Origin: Granulibacter bethesdensis CGDNIH1
GTDB lineage: Bacteria > Pseudomonadota > Alphaproteobacteria > Acetobacterales > Acetobacteraceae
Direction of reading: 5' to 3'
Length of the DNA: 64,000 nucleotides
Assembly (NCBI RefSeq): GCF_000014285.2
Contig: NC_008343.2
Coordinates: 2,280,501 to 2,344,500, forward strand
A program made the position numbers and the translations under genes. The stretch's first letter is position 1. The number at the start of each line of letters is the position of its first letter. This document shows positions 1 to 7,255 of this stretch, piece after piece. Below the pieces are notes generated by a model. That model searched no databases. It was not told the origin of the DNA and saw only the letters and a program-made list of their open reading frames with translations.

Positions 1-605
1 AGAACGGTCAATACGTTGAACAGTGCGAAACCGCCGCCGATTACCCGGCTCAGCGCCCGTCCGAACACAGTGAGCAGGCTTCCGGCCTGCACTGACACCA
101 CATCCTGAAGCTTCGCATCGACAAAACCCGGTCCCAGCCTCTCCTGCACCCTGCCGAGCCAGTCGATTGCGGTATCGCGCACCAGCGCGACATAGGCAGG
201 CAGACGAGACAGCAGAATGCCGAGCTGGGCCACGATCAGCGGATACAGCAACAGGGCGAACAGCAACCCGAGCAGGATCATGGCCGCGATCAGCAGACCT
301 GCCGCCACGCCACGCGGCAATCCCAGCCGCTCCAATCGTCCCGCCAGAGGATCAAGAAAATAGGCGATCCCGCCAGCCATCACGAAAGGCAGCAGAATCG
401 AAGCAAACAGATGCAGGGTCAGCCATACAGCAAACAGCACACCGCCGATCAGGGCCACACGCTGCATGCGCGTGGCGCCGTGCCGGGCGGGCGGTGAAGG
501 ATCAGCACGCAGGGAAGTGACCGGCACAGAAGTCTCCTCTGCCACCCTATGGAGTGAAGTCAGATCCTCCATCGTCGTCGTGACCTCGCCGGAATCGCCT
601 GTCAT
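1..605 (-). CDS. AI-2E family transporter (PerM/TqsA-like), C-terminus outside window
   Basis: Multi-pass inner-membrane protein of the AI-2E exporter/permease family, truncated by the left edge of the window; about 200 N-terminal residues are visible. After a polar, cytoplasmic-looking tail of about 48 residues come a hydrophobic pair (about 49-80, including LPFVMAGGIAYFLDPL, typical of the family's first helices) and another long membrane stretch near residues 100-130. The start at 605 is the first ATG of the frame after a purine-rich stretch; an internal ATG twelve codons on is possible. It lies 126 bp downstream of the CDP-alcohol transferase on the same strand. This neighbourhood (purMN, CDP-alcohol transferase, AI-2E protein) recurs in alphaproteobacteria, where an Hda-type DnaA homologue often follows. 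The substrate cannot be told from sequence. Confidence 0.85.
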   Translation of the reverse strand, partial: MTGDSGEVTTTMEDLTSLHRVAEETSVPVTSLRADPSPPARHGATRMQRVALIGGVLFAVWLTLHLFASILLPFVMAGGIAYFLDPLAGRLERLGLPRGVAAGLLIAAMILLGLLFALLLYPLIVAQLGILLSRLPAYVALVRDTAIDWLGRVQERLGPGFVDAKLQDVVSVQAGSLLTVFGRALSRVIGGGFALFNVLTV

Positions 606-731
606 CCAGCCTATGCTCCATGGTTGCCAGCACCCGACTCCCGGATTGTTGCCGCAGGGATGATCCAACCACCCCTTTATTCGGTGTCTGCTTATGGCAG
701 CATAGCTGCTTTCAACACCGGACACATGCGG

Positions 732-1292
732 TCAACGCGGATGGCAGGCCATCCAGACATAAGCCGCCCCGCTTGCCAGCGTACTGAGCGCAACCAGAAC
801 CACCAGAATGGTATTTGTGGCCGCCACCAGACTGGCCTCCGGTGGGGCGAAGGCCGCTGTTGCCAGCAGAAAAGCGACAAGAATGATCTGTAAGGTCGTA
901 TTCAGCTTGGAAACATAGAGCGGGCTGATCGCGACGTCCTGCCCGATTGTGGTCAGCACCACGATGCCACCAAGGATCAGGATATCGCGGAACACGACGA
1001 GAATGGCCAGCCAGTCCGGCAGCAAGCCTACGATGGACAGCATCACATACATACCGACCAGCAAGGCCTTGTCCGCCACCGGATCAAGCGCCGCCCCCAC
1101 CACGGTCGGGCCGCGACGCCGGGCCAGCCAGCCATCAATCGCATCCGACAGGCCGGCAGCCACGAACAGCCAGAATGCCGCTGCGAAATCGTGCCGCAGC
1201 ACCAGCCATACCGCGAACGGCACGGCACAGAGCCGCCCGAAGGTGATGATGTTGGGCAGGGTAAACAGGGCATGATCCGGGGGCGGAAGCAT
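732..1292 (-). CDS. CDP-alcohol phosphatidyltransferase family protein
   Basis: Membrane enzyme that transfers a phosphatidyl group from CDP-diacylglycerol to an alcohol, a phospholipid head-group step. The family signature is visible as DAIDGWLAR followed by [11 protein letters not shown]-x2-D-G-x2-A-R, then G-x3-D-x3-D, which binds the metal ions. The spacing between AR and G is seven residues, one fewer than in PgsA at 49299. Several hydrophobic helices follow. I chose the ATG at 1292, preceded by GGCGGAAAC, over an upstream ATG at 1346 that has no ribosome site; that choice gives 186 residues starting just before the LPNIITFGR motif. It is divergent from purM and lies upstream of the AI-2E gene. 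The substrate alcohol is unknown; a second, more canonical PgsA is at 49299, so this may be a cardiolipin- or phosphatidylinositol-type paralogue. Confidence 0.85.
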   Translation of the reverse strand: MLPPPDHALFTLPNIITFGRLCAVPFAVWLVLRHDFAAAFWLFVAAGLSDAIDGWLARRRGPTVVGAALDPVADKALLVGMYVMLSIVGLLPDWLAILVVFRDILILGGIVVLTTIGQDVAISPLYVSKLNTTLQIILVAFLLATAAFAPPEASLVAATNTILVVLVALSTLASGAAYVWMACHPR

Positions 1293-1476
1293 GTTTCCGC
1301 CATGGTCCGGGGTATGCTGATCGGGGGGGAAACTGCCTTCAGGCATGGAAAACGATCAGCAAAAGAAAAATGCCCTCATCACACCGCATGGCTCCGCGCC
1401 ATATGTCACCGTTGCGCACGCCACGCGGCTATGGTTTCTGTCCACTCGCACCAAACGTCCCGACGCAGTCCGCGAT

Positions 1477-1497
1477 CTTCCCGCGTTGCGCGGGAAG
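1477..1497. other. Perfect hairpin in purM leader
   Basis: CTTCCCGCG and CGCGGGAAG form a 9-bp perfect stem with a 3-nt loop (TTG), ending 19 nt before the purM start codon and just upstream of its GAGAGGA ribosome site. There is no T-run after it, so it is not an intrinsic terminator. It could be a palindromic operator or an mRNA structure affecting purM translation; that is inference only. Confidence 0.5.
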
Positions 1498-1516
1498 CCG
1501 CCCGAGAGGACAAGCC

Positions 1517-2560
1517 ATGAGCAGCATGACATACCGGGATGCAGGCGTCGACATCGACGCTGGCGATGCCCTGGTCGAAGCCATCAAGCCGCTGGCCCGC
1601 GCCACCAGCCGTTCCGGCGTGATGGGCGGACTGGGCGGGTTCGGAGCACTCTTCGACCTGAAAGCCGCCGGATTCAAGGACCCGGTTCTGGTCAGCACGA
1701 CGGATGGCGTCGGCACCAAGCTGCGCGTCGCCATCGAGGCGGGACGTCACGAGACCGTCGGCATCGATCTGGTGGCCATGTGCGTGAACGATCTGGTGGT
1801 GCAGGGGGCGGAGCCGCTGTTCTTCCTCGATTATTTCGCAACCGGCAAATTGTCGGTGGAGGCGGCCCGGACCGTTCTCGCGGGAATCGCAGAAGGCTGC
1901 CGTCAGGCGGGCAGTGCGCTGGTCGGTGGCGAAACCGCGGAAATGCCGGGCATGTATGCCGATGGCGATTACGATCTGGCCGGCTTCTCGGTCGGCGCGG
2001 CAGAGCGGGAGGCACTGCTGCCCGCGGGTGTTGCCGCCGGTGATACCGTGCTCGGTCTGGCCAGCAGCGGGGTCCATTCCAATGGTTATTCTCTGGTGCG
2101 GCGGGTTGTGGAAGCCTCCGGACTGGCCTGGGATGCGCCCTGCCCCTTTGCCGAAGGCAGGACGCTGGCGGAGGCTCTGCTGACCCCGACCCGGATCTAC
2201 GTCTCCTCCGTGCTGGCCCTGCATCGCGCGGGCCTGCTGAAAGCAGCCGCCCATATCACGGGCGGCGGTCTGCCGGGCAATGTGCATCGGGTTCTGCCGG
2301 GCGGCCTGCATGCCGTGATCGACACCGCCGCATGGCCCCGCCCACCAGTGTTCAACTGGCTGGCTACGCAGGGCAATGTCGCGGAAGATGAAATGCTGCG
2401 CGTTTTCAATTGCGGCATCGGCATGATCGTCGTCACATCCGATCCGGATGCTGCCACCGCACTGCTGAGCGAAGCGGGCGAAACCGTCTATCGCCTCGGC
2501 CGTATCGATACGAAGGAAGGCGCGGCCTCCACCCCCGATCTGCTCGCCATCCCAGAATGA
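1517..2560 (+). CDS. purM: Phosphoribosylformylglycinamidine cyclo-ligase (AIR synthetase)
   Basis: Cytosolic enzyme of de novo purine synthesis that uses ATP to close formylglycinamidine ribotide to aminoimidazole ribotide. The protein (347 residues from this start) shows the N-terminal [20 protein letters not shown] signature, [14 protein letters not shown], the metal- and ATP-binding segment [33 protein letters not shown], and [11 protein letters not shown], all diagnostic of PurM. The ATG at 1517 follows GAGAGGACAAGCC and gives the usual PurM N-terminus; the frame is open 49 codons further upstream but without similarity. Its stop overlaps the purN start (ATGA), so the two are translationally coupled. 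A hairpin lies in the leader. Confidence 0.97.
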   Translation: MSSMTYRDAGVDIDAGDALVEAIKPLARATSRSGVMGGLGGFGALFDLKAAGFKDPVLVSTTDGVGTKLRVAIEAGRHETVGIDLVAMCVNDLVVQGAEPLFFLDYFATGKLSVEAARTVLAGIAEGCRQAGSALVGGETAEMPGMYADGDYDLAGFSVGAAEREALLPAGVAAGDTVLGLASSGVHSNGYSLVRRVVEASGLAWDAPCPFAEGRTLAEALLTPTRIYVSSVLALHRAGLLKAAAHITGGGLPGNVHRVLPGGLHAVIDTAAWPRPPVFNWLATQGNVAEDEMLRVFNCGIGMIVVTSDPDAATALLSEAGETVYRLGRIDTKEGAASTPDLLAIPE

Positions 2561-3180
2561 CGCGGATCGCGATTTTTATCAGCGGCCGGGGCAGCAATAT
2601 GCGCTCCCTGGTCTCTGCTGCCCGCGCGCCCGGTTTTCCGGGACAGGTGGTGCTGGTCCTGTCCAACGATCCTGCTGCCGCCGGGCTGGACTTCGCCCGT
2701 AAAGCCGGGATCGAGGCGCTGTGCGTCGATCACCGCCCCTTCGGCAAGGACCGGCAGGCGCATGAACAGGCCATCGACGAAGCCCTGCACGCCCGGGGAA
2801 TCGAACTGATCTGTCTGGCCGGTTATATGCGCCTGTTGACGCCCTGTCTGGTGGATCGCTGGCAGGGGAAGATGCTGAACATCCATCCCAGCCTGCTGCC
2901 CGCTTTTCCCGGCCTGCACACGCATCGCCGCGCACTGGAAACGGGGGTCAAGCTGCATGGCTGCACCGTGCATCTGGTCACGCAGATCATGGATGAGGGG
3001 CCGATCCTTGCCCAGGCCGCCGTACCGGTACTGCCGGACGATACCGAGGACGCTCTGGCAGACCGGGTCCTGGCCCAGGAACACGTTCTGTATCCCATGG
3101 CCCTGCGGAACTGGCTGGAACAGGACCGGAAAGCCGCTCCTGCGGATGCCGTGCTGCTCAATCCCGTGCCGTCAGCCTGA
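2557..3180 (+). CDS. purN: Phosphoribosylglycinamide formyltransferase (GAR transformylase)
   Basis: Third step of purine synthesis: transfers a formyl group from 10-formyltetrahydrofolate to glycinamide ribotide. At 207 residues it has normal length. Visible family features are the phosphate-binding [11 protein letters not shown] near the N-terminus, the LAGYMRLL segment, the catalytic region [12 protein letters not shown] with Asn and His, and the folate-site [15 protein letters not shown] with the conserved Asp. It overlaps the end of purM by four bases, implying one mRNA. Confidence 0.97.
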   Translation: MTRIAIFISGRGSNMRSLVSAARAPGFPGQVVLVLSNDPAAAGLDFARKAGIEALCVDHRPFGKDRQAHEQAIDEALHARGIELICLAGYMRLLTPCLVDRWQGKMLNIHPSLLPAFPGLHTHRRALETGVKLHGCTVHLVTQIMDEGPILAQAAVPVLPDDTEDALADRVLAQEHVLYPMALRNWLEQDRKAAPADAVLLNPVPSA

Positions 3181-3298
3181 CGTCACGCGTGCAGTCAGGC
3201 TCTTGCAGTCAGGCAACAGCAATTCTAGAAACACGATCAGTCATAGCCGATCAAACAAAACTGGCCCTCCCAAAGGCCAGCCTTGCAAGGGGGACGTC

Positions 3299-3460
3299 AT
3301 GTCGCAGCCTTCAGCCACTTATGCCCGGGCGCCGATCACCAGCGTCGACGACCTGCTGGCCGACCGCAAGCGCGTTTATGCGCATTTCGTGACGGGTGCC
3401 AAGGTCGGGATCGCTGCGGTCGCCATCATTCTGGCGCTAATGGGCATCTTCCTCACCTGA
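3299..3460 (+). CDS. aa3-type cytochrome c oxidase subunit IV
   Basis: A 53-residue single-helix membrane peptide. The N-terminal half is polar (SVDDLLADRKRVYAHFVTG) and the C-terminal half is one transmembrane segment (about residues 33-52, KVGIAAVAIILALMGIFL), the layout of the small bacterial aa3 oxidase subunit IV. The ATG follows AAGGGGGACGTC, a strong ribosome site. It stands apart from the main oxidase operon, in the same direction as purMN with a 118-bp gap, and ends at a bidirectional terminator. In the family this helix packs against subunits I and III and is not needed for catalysis. Confidence 0.8.
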   Translation: MSQPSATYARAPITSVDDLLADRKRVYAHFVTGAKVGIAAVAIILALMGIFLT

Positions 3461-3485
3461 GCGTTTGTCAGGGATTCATCCCATC

Positions 3486-3527
3486 AAAAAGGCCGGTGCC
3501 GCCTTCTGCGCGGACCGGCCTTTTTTT
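3486..3527. terminator. Bidirectional intrinsic terminator
   Basis: AAAAA, then GGCCGGT (3491-3497), a 16-nt loop, ACCGGCC (3514-3520), then TTTTTTT. The flanking A- and T-runs let the same hairpin terminate the oxidase subunit IV transcript on the plus strand and ndk on the minus strand. Confidence 0.85.
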
Positions 3528-3590
3528 AGTGCCCCCGTCCATTCCCGCCCGGCACCAAAGCACAGGGCGGGAACATGCGGCGAAGCGTGA

Positions 3591-4013
3591 TCAGGCGACG
3601 ATTTCGCTGCCTGCGAAGAAATAGGCGATCTCGATCGCCGCGTTCTCGGCACTGTCGGAACCATGCACGGAGTTGGCTTCGATGCTCTCGGCGAACTGGG
3701 CGCGAATGGTGCCGGCATCGGCCTTCTTCGGATCGGTGGCACCCATCAGCTCGCGGTTGCGGGCCACGGCGTTCTCGCCTTCCAGCACCTGCACCACAAC
3801 CGGGCCGGAGATCATGAAGCTGACCAGATCGTTGAAGAACGGGCGTTCGCGATGCACGCCATAGAACGCCTCGGCCTGGGCCTGGGACAGCTGAACGCGC
3901 TTCTGGGCGACGATGCGCAGGCCGTTCTCCTCAAACACCGCATTGATGCGGCCGGTCAGGTTCCGACGGGTCGCGTCGGGCTTAATGATGGAAAACGTAC
4001 GCTCGATCGCCAT
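3591..4013 (-). CDS. ndk: Nucleoside diphosphate kinase
   Basis: Transfers the gamma phosphate of ATP to nucleoside diphosphates through a phosphohistidine. The 140-residue length matches the family exactly. Visible are the N-terminal [49 protein letters not shown], and the active-site loop NSVHGSDS with the catalytic His. The ATG at 4013 is preceded by CAGGGGCAGATC; the frame stays open for 18 codons upstream but those do not resemble Ndk. It converges with the oxidase subunit IV gene onto a shared terminator. Confidence 0.97.
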   Translation of the reverse strand: MAIERTFSIIKPDATRRNLTGRINAVFEENGLRIVAQKRVQLSQAQAEAFYGVHRERPFFNDLVSFMISGPVVVQVLEGENAVARNRELMGATDPKKADAGTIRAQFAESIEANSVHGSDSAENAAIEIAYFFAGSEIVA

Positions 4014-4158
4014 GATGATCTGCCCCTGGGTCAGATAGAACAAGAAGATGAAATCCGGCCAAACCACCGGGCTTTCCTGACGCGGGCCATAGCCGCAAGC
4101 CGCAAGCCTTGCAACCCGTGCCCCGGCAACTCTCCCCCGCTGGCAACCCTCCTCCGCC

Positions 4159-4188
4159 AGCCATACCCCCCTATGACGGGGTATGGCT
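4159..4188. other. Strong hairpin between ndk and the ABC-F gene
   Basis: AGCCATACCCC and GGGGTATGGCT form an 11-bp perfect stem with an 8-nt loop, located in the divergent promoter region 37 bp before the ABC-F start. There is no T-run on either side, so termination is unlikely. Its position suits either an operator or a leader structure of the ABC-F mRNA. Confidence 0.45.
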
Positions 4189-4224
4189 TGCCCTCAGCCC
4201 CGCCTGACCGGATAAGCGCATCCT

Positions 4225-6090
4225 ATGAGCCTTCTGATCATCGACTCCCTCACCCTTCGCATGGGCGGCCGCGTCCTGTTCGATCATGCCAGCCTGACCG
4301 TAGAGGCCGGAAGGCGTATCGGGCTGGTCGGCCGGAATGGAGCAGGCAAATCCACCCTGCTGCGGACTATTGCCGGTGATCTGATGCCGGATGGCGGCAG
4401 CATCCGCCTGTCCTCCCGCGCCAGAATGGGCGTGGTGTCGCAGGAAGCGCCGGACGGTCCTGCCGGTCTGGTGGAGACCGTGCTGGCATCAGATACCGAG
4501 CGTACGAAATTGCTGGCGGAATCCGAAACCGCCCCGCCGGAGCGTCTGGCCGATATCCATGATCGTCTGCTGGCCATCGGCGCGGAGTCCGCCCCGGCCC
4601 GCGCCGCTGCCATTCTGGCCGGGCTGGGCTTCGATGCGGAGGCACAGTCTCGCCCTGTTTCCTCCTTTTCCGGCGGCTGGCGGATGCGCGTGGCGCTGGC
4701 CTCCGCGCTGTTTCTGCAACCCGACCTGCTGCTGCTGGACGAGCCGACCAACCATCTGGATCTGGAAGCGACACTGTGGCTGGAAAACTGGCTGCTGAAA
4801 TTCTCCGGCGCGGCGCTGATCGTCTCCCATGATCGCGGGCTGCTGGACCGGGCGGTGCATGCCATCGCCCATCTCGATCGTGGTGGCCTCTCCCTGACCC
4901 CCGGCGGCTATAGCGAGTTCGTCCGCATCCGCACGGAGCAGATGGAGCAACAGGCCCGCGCCGCCGAAAGAATCGCCGCCCAACGCGCCCATATGCAGGC
5001 TTTCGTCGACCGGTTCCGCGCACAGGCCACCAAGGCAAGGCAGGCTCAATCCCGGCTCAAGGCGCTGGAAAAACTGCCGCAGATCGAAAGCGTGATCGAG
5101 GAAACGCCGATCCGCTTCGATTTTCCGGAGCCTGCCCGGCTTGCCCCTCCCATCCTGACGCTGGAGCGGGTCTGTGCCGGCTATGGCGATAAGCGCATTC
5201 TAAACAGTATCAATCTGCGCGTGGATATGGATGACCGCATTGCCTTGCTGGGGGCCAACGGCAATGGCAAATCCACCCTCGCCAAGCTGCTGGCCATGCG
5301 CCTGCCTCCCTTGGAAGGCGACGTCAAACACAGCGCCAAACTCCGCGTCGGTTATTTCGCCCAGCATCAGGCGGAAGAACTGGTCCTGTCCGACACGCCG
5401 GTCGATCACATGGCGCGCGCCCTGCCCCGCGCCCTGCCGCCTCAACTGCGGGCGCATCTGGCCCGATTCGGTCTGGATGCGGATCGCGCCGAAACACAGG
5501 TCGGCAAACTGTCAGGCGGCGAGAAGGCGCGCCTGCTGCTGGCTCTGGCCACCCGCGACGCGCCGCAAATGCTGATTCTGGACGAACCCACCAACCATCT
5601 GGATATCGATGCCCGTGACGCCCTGACCAGGGCATTGGCGGATTTTCAGGGCGCAGTGCTGCTGATCACCCATGATCCCGATCTGGTAGAGTTGATCGCC
5701 GACCGGCTCTGGCTGGTGGCAGACGGAACCGTCAGACAGTTCGACGGATCGATGGATGATTACCGCACCTATCTGGCCGAGCGCGCCCGTCCGGTGGTGA
5801 AGGCGGAGGCTTCCTCCCGCAAGGATGAGCGGCGTGAACGGGCCGAGGCCCGCGCCGCGAATGCACCACTGCGCAAAAAGGCCAGAGATGCAGAGGCGCT
5901 GATCGCGAAATTGACCACTGAGCGCACGAAAATAGAGGAAAAACTGGCTGATCCGGCGATCTATGCCGAGTCGCGCGTGGCGGAAGTCACCGCCGCCAAT
6001 GCCCGTCTGGCCGCGATCGCCAAAGAAATCGACTCTGCCGAAGCCATCTGGCTGGACGCAGAGGAAGCACTGGCCGCCGCAGAAGGCTGA
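4225..6090 (+). CDS. ABC-F family ATPase, YheS-like
   Basis: Soluble twin ATP-binding-cassette protein of the ABC-F class, which acts on ribosomes and has no membrane domain. ATPase 1 (about residues 1-240) has GRNGAGKST, the SGGWRMR signature and LLLLDEPTNHLDL; the linker (about 240-305) contains the DRFRAQATKARQAQSRLKAL segment typical of the P-site tRNA-interaction motif. ATPase 2 (about 310-515) has GANGNGKST, LSGGEKARL and LILDEPTNHLDI. A charged coiled-coil tail follows (about 525-621). The tail pattern (ERRERAEARAANAPLRKKA) and the overall order match YheS more than Uup or EttA. Both signatures and both catalytic glutamates are intact. The ribosomal role is from family knowledge. Confidence 0.92.
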   Translation: MSLLIIDSLTLRMGGRVLFDHASLTVEAGRRIGLVGRNGAGKSTLLRTIAGDLMPDGGSIRLSSRARMGVVSQEAPDGPAGLVETVLASDTERTKLLAESETAPPERLADIHDRLLAIGAESAPARAAAILAGLGFDAEAQSRPVSSFSGGWRMRVALASALFLQPDLLLLDEPTNHLDLEATLWLENWLLKFSGAALIVSHDRGLLDRAVHAIAHLDRGGLSLTPGGYSEFVRIRTEQMEQQARAAERIAAQRAHMQAFVDRFRAQATKARQAQSRLKALEKLPQIESVIEETPIRFDFPEPARLAPPILTLERVCAGYGDKRILNSINLRVDMDDRIALLGANGNGKSTLAKLLAMRLPPLEGDVKHSAKLRVGYFAQHQAEELVLSDTPVDHMARALPRALPPQLRAHLARFGLDADRAETQVGKLSGGEKARLLLALATRDAPQMLILDEPTNHLDIDARDALTRALADFQGAVLLITHDPDLVELIADRLWLVADGTVRQFDGSMDDYRTYLAERARPVVKAEASSRKDERRERAEARAANAPLRKKARDAEALIAKLTTERTKIEEKLADPAIYAESRVAEVTAANARLAAIAKEIDSAEAIWLDAEEALAAAEG

Positions 6091-6129
6091 AACAAAAAGA
6101 AAAGGCGGCCTTCCTCCCGGAAAGCCGCC
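6091..6129 (-). terminator. Intrinsic terminator after nusG
   Basis: Read on the minus strand, GGCGGC and GCCGCC (6124-6129 with 6104-6109) enclose an inner GGAA/TTCC pairing, and the hairpin is followed by TTTTCTTTTTGTT. It lies 30 bp after the nusG stop. On the plus strand no T-run follows, so it serves nusG rather than the ABC-F gene. Confidence 0.75.
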
Positions 6130-6158
6130 CCTTCAGACCCTGTTGACCACCGGGTGGA

Positions 6159-6689
6159 TCAGACCTTTTCGACCTGCCCGTATTCCAGCTCCACCGGCGT
6201 CGAGCGACCGAAGATGGAGACGCTGACCTTCACGCGGCCCTTTTCCTCGTCCACTTCCTCCACCACGCCGTTGAAGCTGGTAAAGGGACCATCCGCCACG
6301 CGAATCTGCTCGCCGACCTCGAACAGCACGGCGGGACGGGGGCGTTCCACCCCTTCCTGAGCCTGCCGCAGGATACGGTCCGCCTCGGCCTCCGAAATCG
6401 GGGAGGGGCGGGTTCTGCTGCCGAGGAAGCCTGTGACGCGCGGTGTATCGCGCACCAGATGCCAGGTGTCGTCGGTCAGCTCCATCTTCACCAGCACATA
6501 GCCGGGGAAAAATTTGCGCTCGGCATTGACCTTCTGGCCACGGCGAAGTTCGACCACTTCCTCCGACGGCACCAGAATTTCGTCAAAATGATCGATCAGG
6601 CCGTTCTGAACGGCGGTTTCCCGGATCTGCTGGGCGATCTTCTTTTCAAAACCGGAATAGACGTGGACCACGTACCAACGCTTGGCCAT
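6159..6689 (-). CDS. nusG: Transcription termination/antitermination factor NusG
   Basis: Binds the RNA polymerase clamp, increases processivity and links polymerase to Rho or the ribosome. The 176-residue protein has an N-terminal NGN domain (RWYVVHVYSGFEKKIAQQI at the start, FFPGYVLVKMELTDDTWHLV in the middle, GFLG near residue 90) and a C-terminal KOW domain (GEQIRVADGPFTSFNGVVEE). It lies 10 bp after secE in the same direction. It is followed at once by a terminator and a convergent ABC-F gene, so the rplK-rplA-rplJ-rplL genes that usually come next are not here. Confidence 0.97.
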   Translation of the reverse strand: MAKRWYVVHVYSGFEKKIAQQIRETAVQNGLIDHFDEILVPSEEVVELRRGQKVNAERKFFPGYVLVKMELTDDTWHLVRDTPRVTGFLGSRTRPSPISEAEADRILRQAQEGVERPRPAVLFEVGEQIRVADGPFTSFNGVVEEVDEEKGRVKVSVSIFGRSTPVELEYGQVEKV

Positions 6690-6699
6690 CGGAAACCTC

Positions 6700-6894
6700 T
6701 CAACCCCCGCTCGCGAATGTCAGACTGATACCGAGTCCGGCAAGCTGATCGATCACGAAAAAAAACGCCGCCGCCAGGGTCGCCATTGCGAACACCAGAC
6801 CGGTCGTCACCAGCGTCTCCTTACGGGAGGGCCAGGTAACCTTCGACACCTCGCTGCGCACATCGCGCAGGAATTTCGCCGGACTGGTCGCCAC
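6700..6894 (-). CDS. secE: Preprotein translocase subunit SecE
   Basis: Small essential subunit of the SecYEG channel. From a GTG start at 6894 it has 64 residues: an amphipathic N-terminal segment (FLRDVRSEVSKVTWPSRKET, the SecE signature) and a single membrane helix (about residues 28-50). I prefer GTG because AGGAG sits ten bases upstream; an ATG 16 codons earlier (6942) has no ribosome site and would begin only nine bases from the tRNA-Trp gene. It lies between tRNA-Trp and nusG, the classical arrangement. Confidence 0.93.
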   Translation of the reverse strand: MATSPAKFLRDVRSEVSKVTWPSRKETLVTTGLVFAMATLAAAFFFVIDQLAGLGISLTFASGG

Positions 6895-6950
6895 GCTTGG
6901 TTTGCTCCTCAGGAACGCCGCAGAATTACGGGTCAATACCATGCTGCTGC

Positions 6951-7027
6951 TGGCAGGGGTGGAGGGTCTCGAACCCCCAGCCTCCGGTTTTGGAGACCGG
7001 CGCTCTAGCCAATTGAGCTACACCCCT
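6951..7027 (-). tRNA. tRNA-Trp (anticodon CCA), CCA end encoded
   Basis: On the minus strand the acceptor arm AGGGGTG pairs with CACCCCT, the D arm holds the GTAGCTCAATTGG-type sequence, the anticodon loop reads CTCCAAA giving CCA, and the T arm contains GGTTCGAG. The discriminator G is followed by an encoded CCA (6951-6953). It is 77 nt long with the tail. Its position upstream of secE-nusG is the common bacterial order. Confidence 0.95.
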
Positions 7028-7094
7028 GCATCGCACGCAGGCACCGCATGTGGCGACCGGACAAGCCCGGCCACCCCGTGCGGGGCAGACGCGC

Positions 7095-7123
7095 TAGACA
7101 CAATGACAGCGCCCTTATGTCAA
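7095..7123 (-). promoter_or_regulatory. Candidate sigma-70 promoter for tRNA-Trp-secE-nusG
   Basis: On the minus strand a perfect -35 hexamer TTGACA (7118-7123) is followed after 17 bp by TGTCTA (7095-7100), a fair -10. The predicted start lies about 60 bases before the tRNA. Only sequence resemblance supports it. Confidence 0.5.
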
Positions 7124-7219
7124 GGGCCTAGTTGATAAAACAGCCGTCTTTATCCGCCGCAAAGCGCGTCATCCGCACGGATTTGCATCGAAACCGCGCC
7201 ATCAGCGCAACCCGGCCAT

Positions 7220-7255
7220 CCCGTGGTTTCAGGTCAGGCCCGTGGTTTCAGGTCA
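7220..7255. repeat. 17-bp direct duplication across the edd stop codon
   Basis: CCCGTGGTTTCAGGTCA occurs at 7220-7236 and again at 7239-7255, separated by GG. The copy at 7239-7255 contains the edd stop codon (TGA on the minus strand, 7248-7250); the other lies in the 3' untranslated region. It looks like a slippage duplication. Confidence 0.8.
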
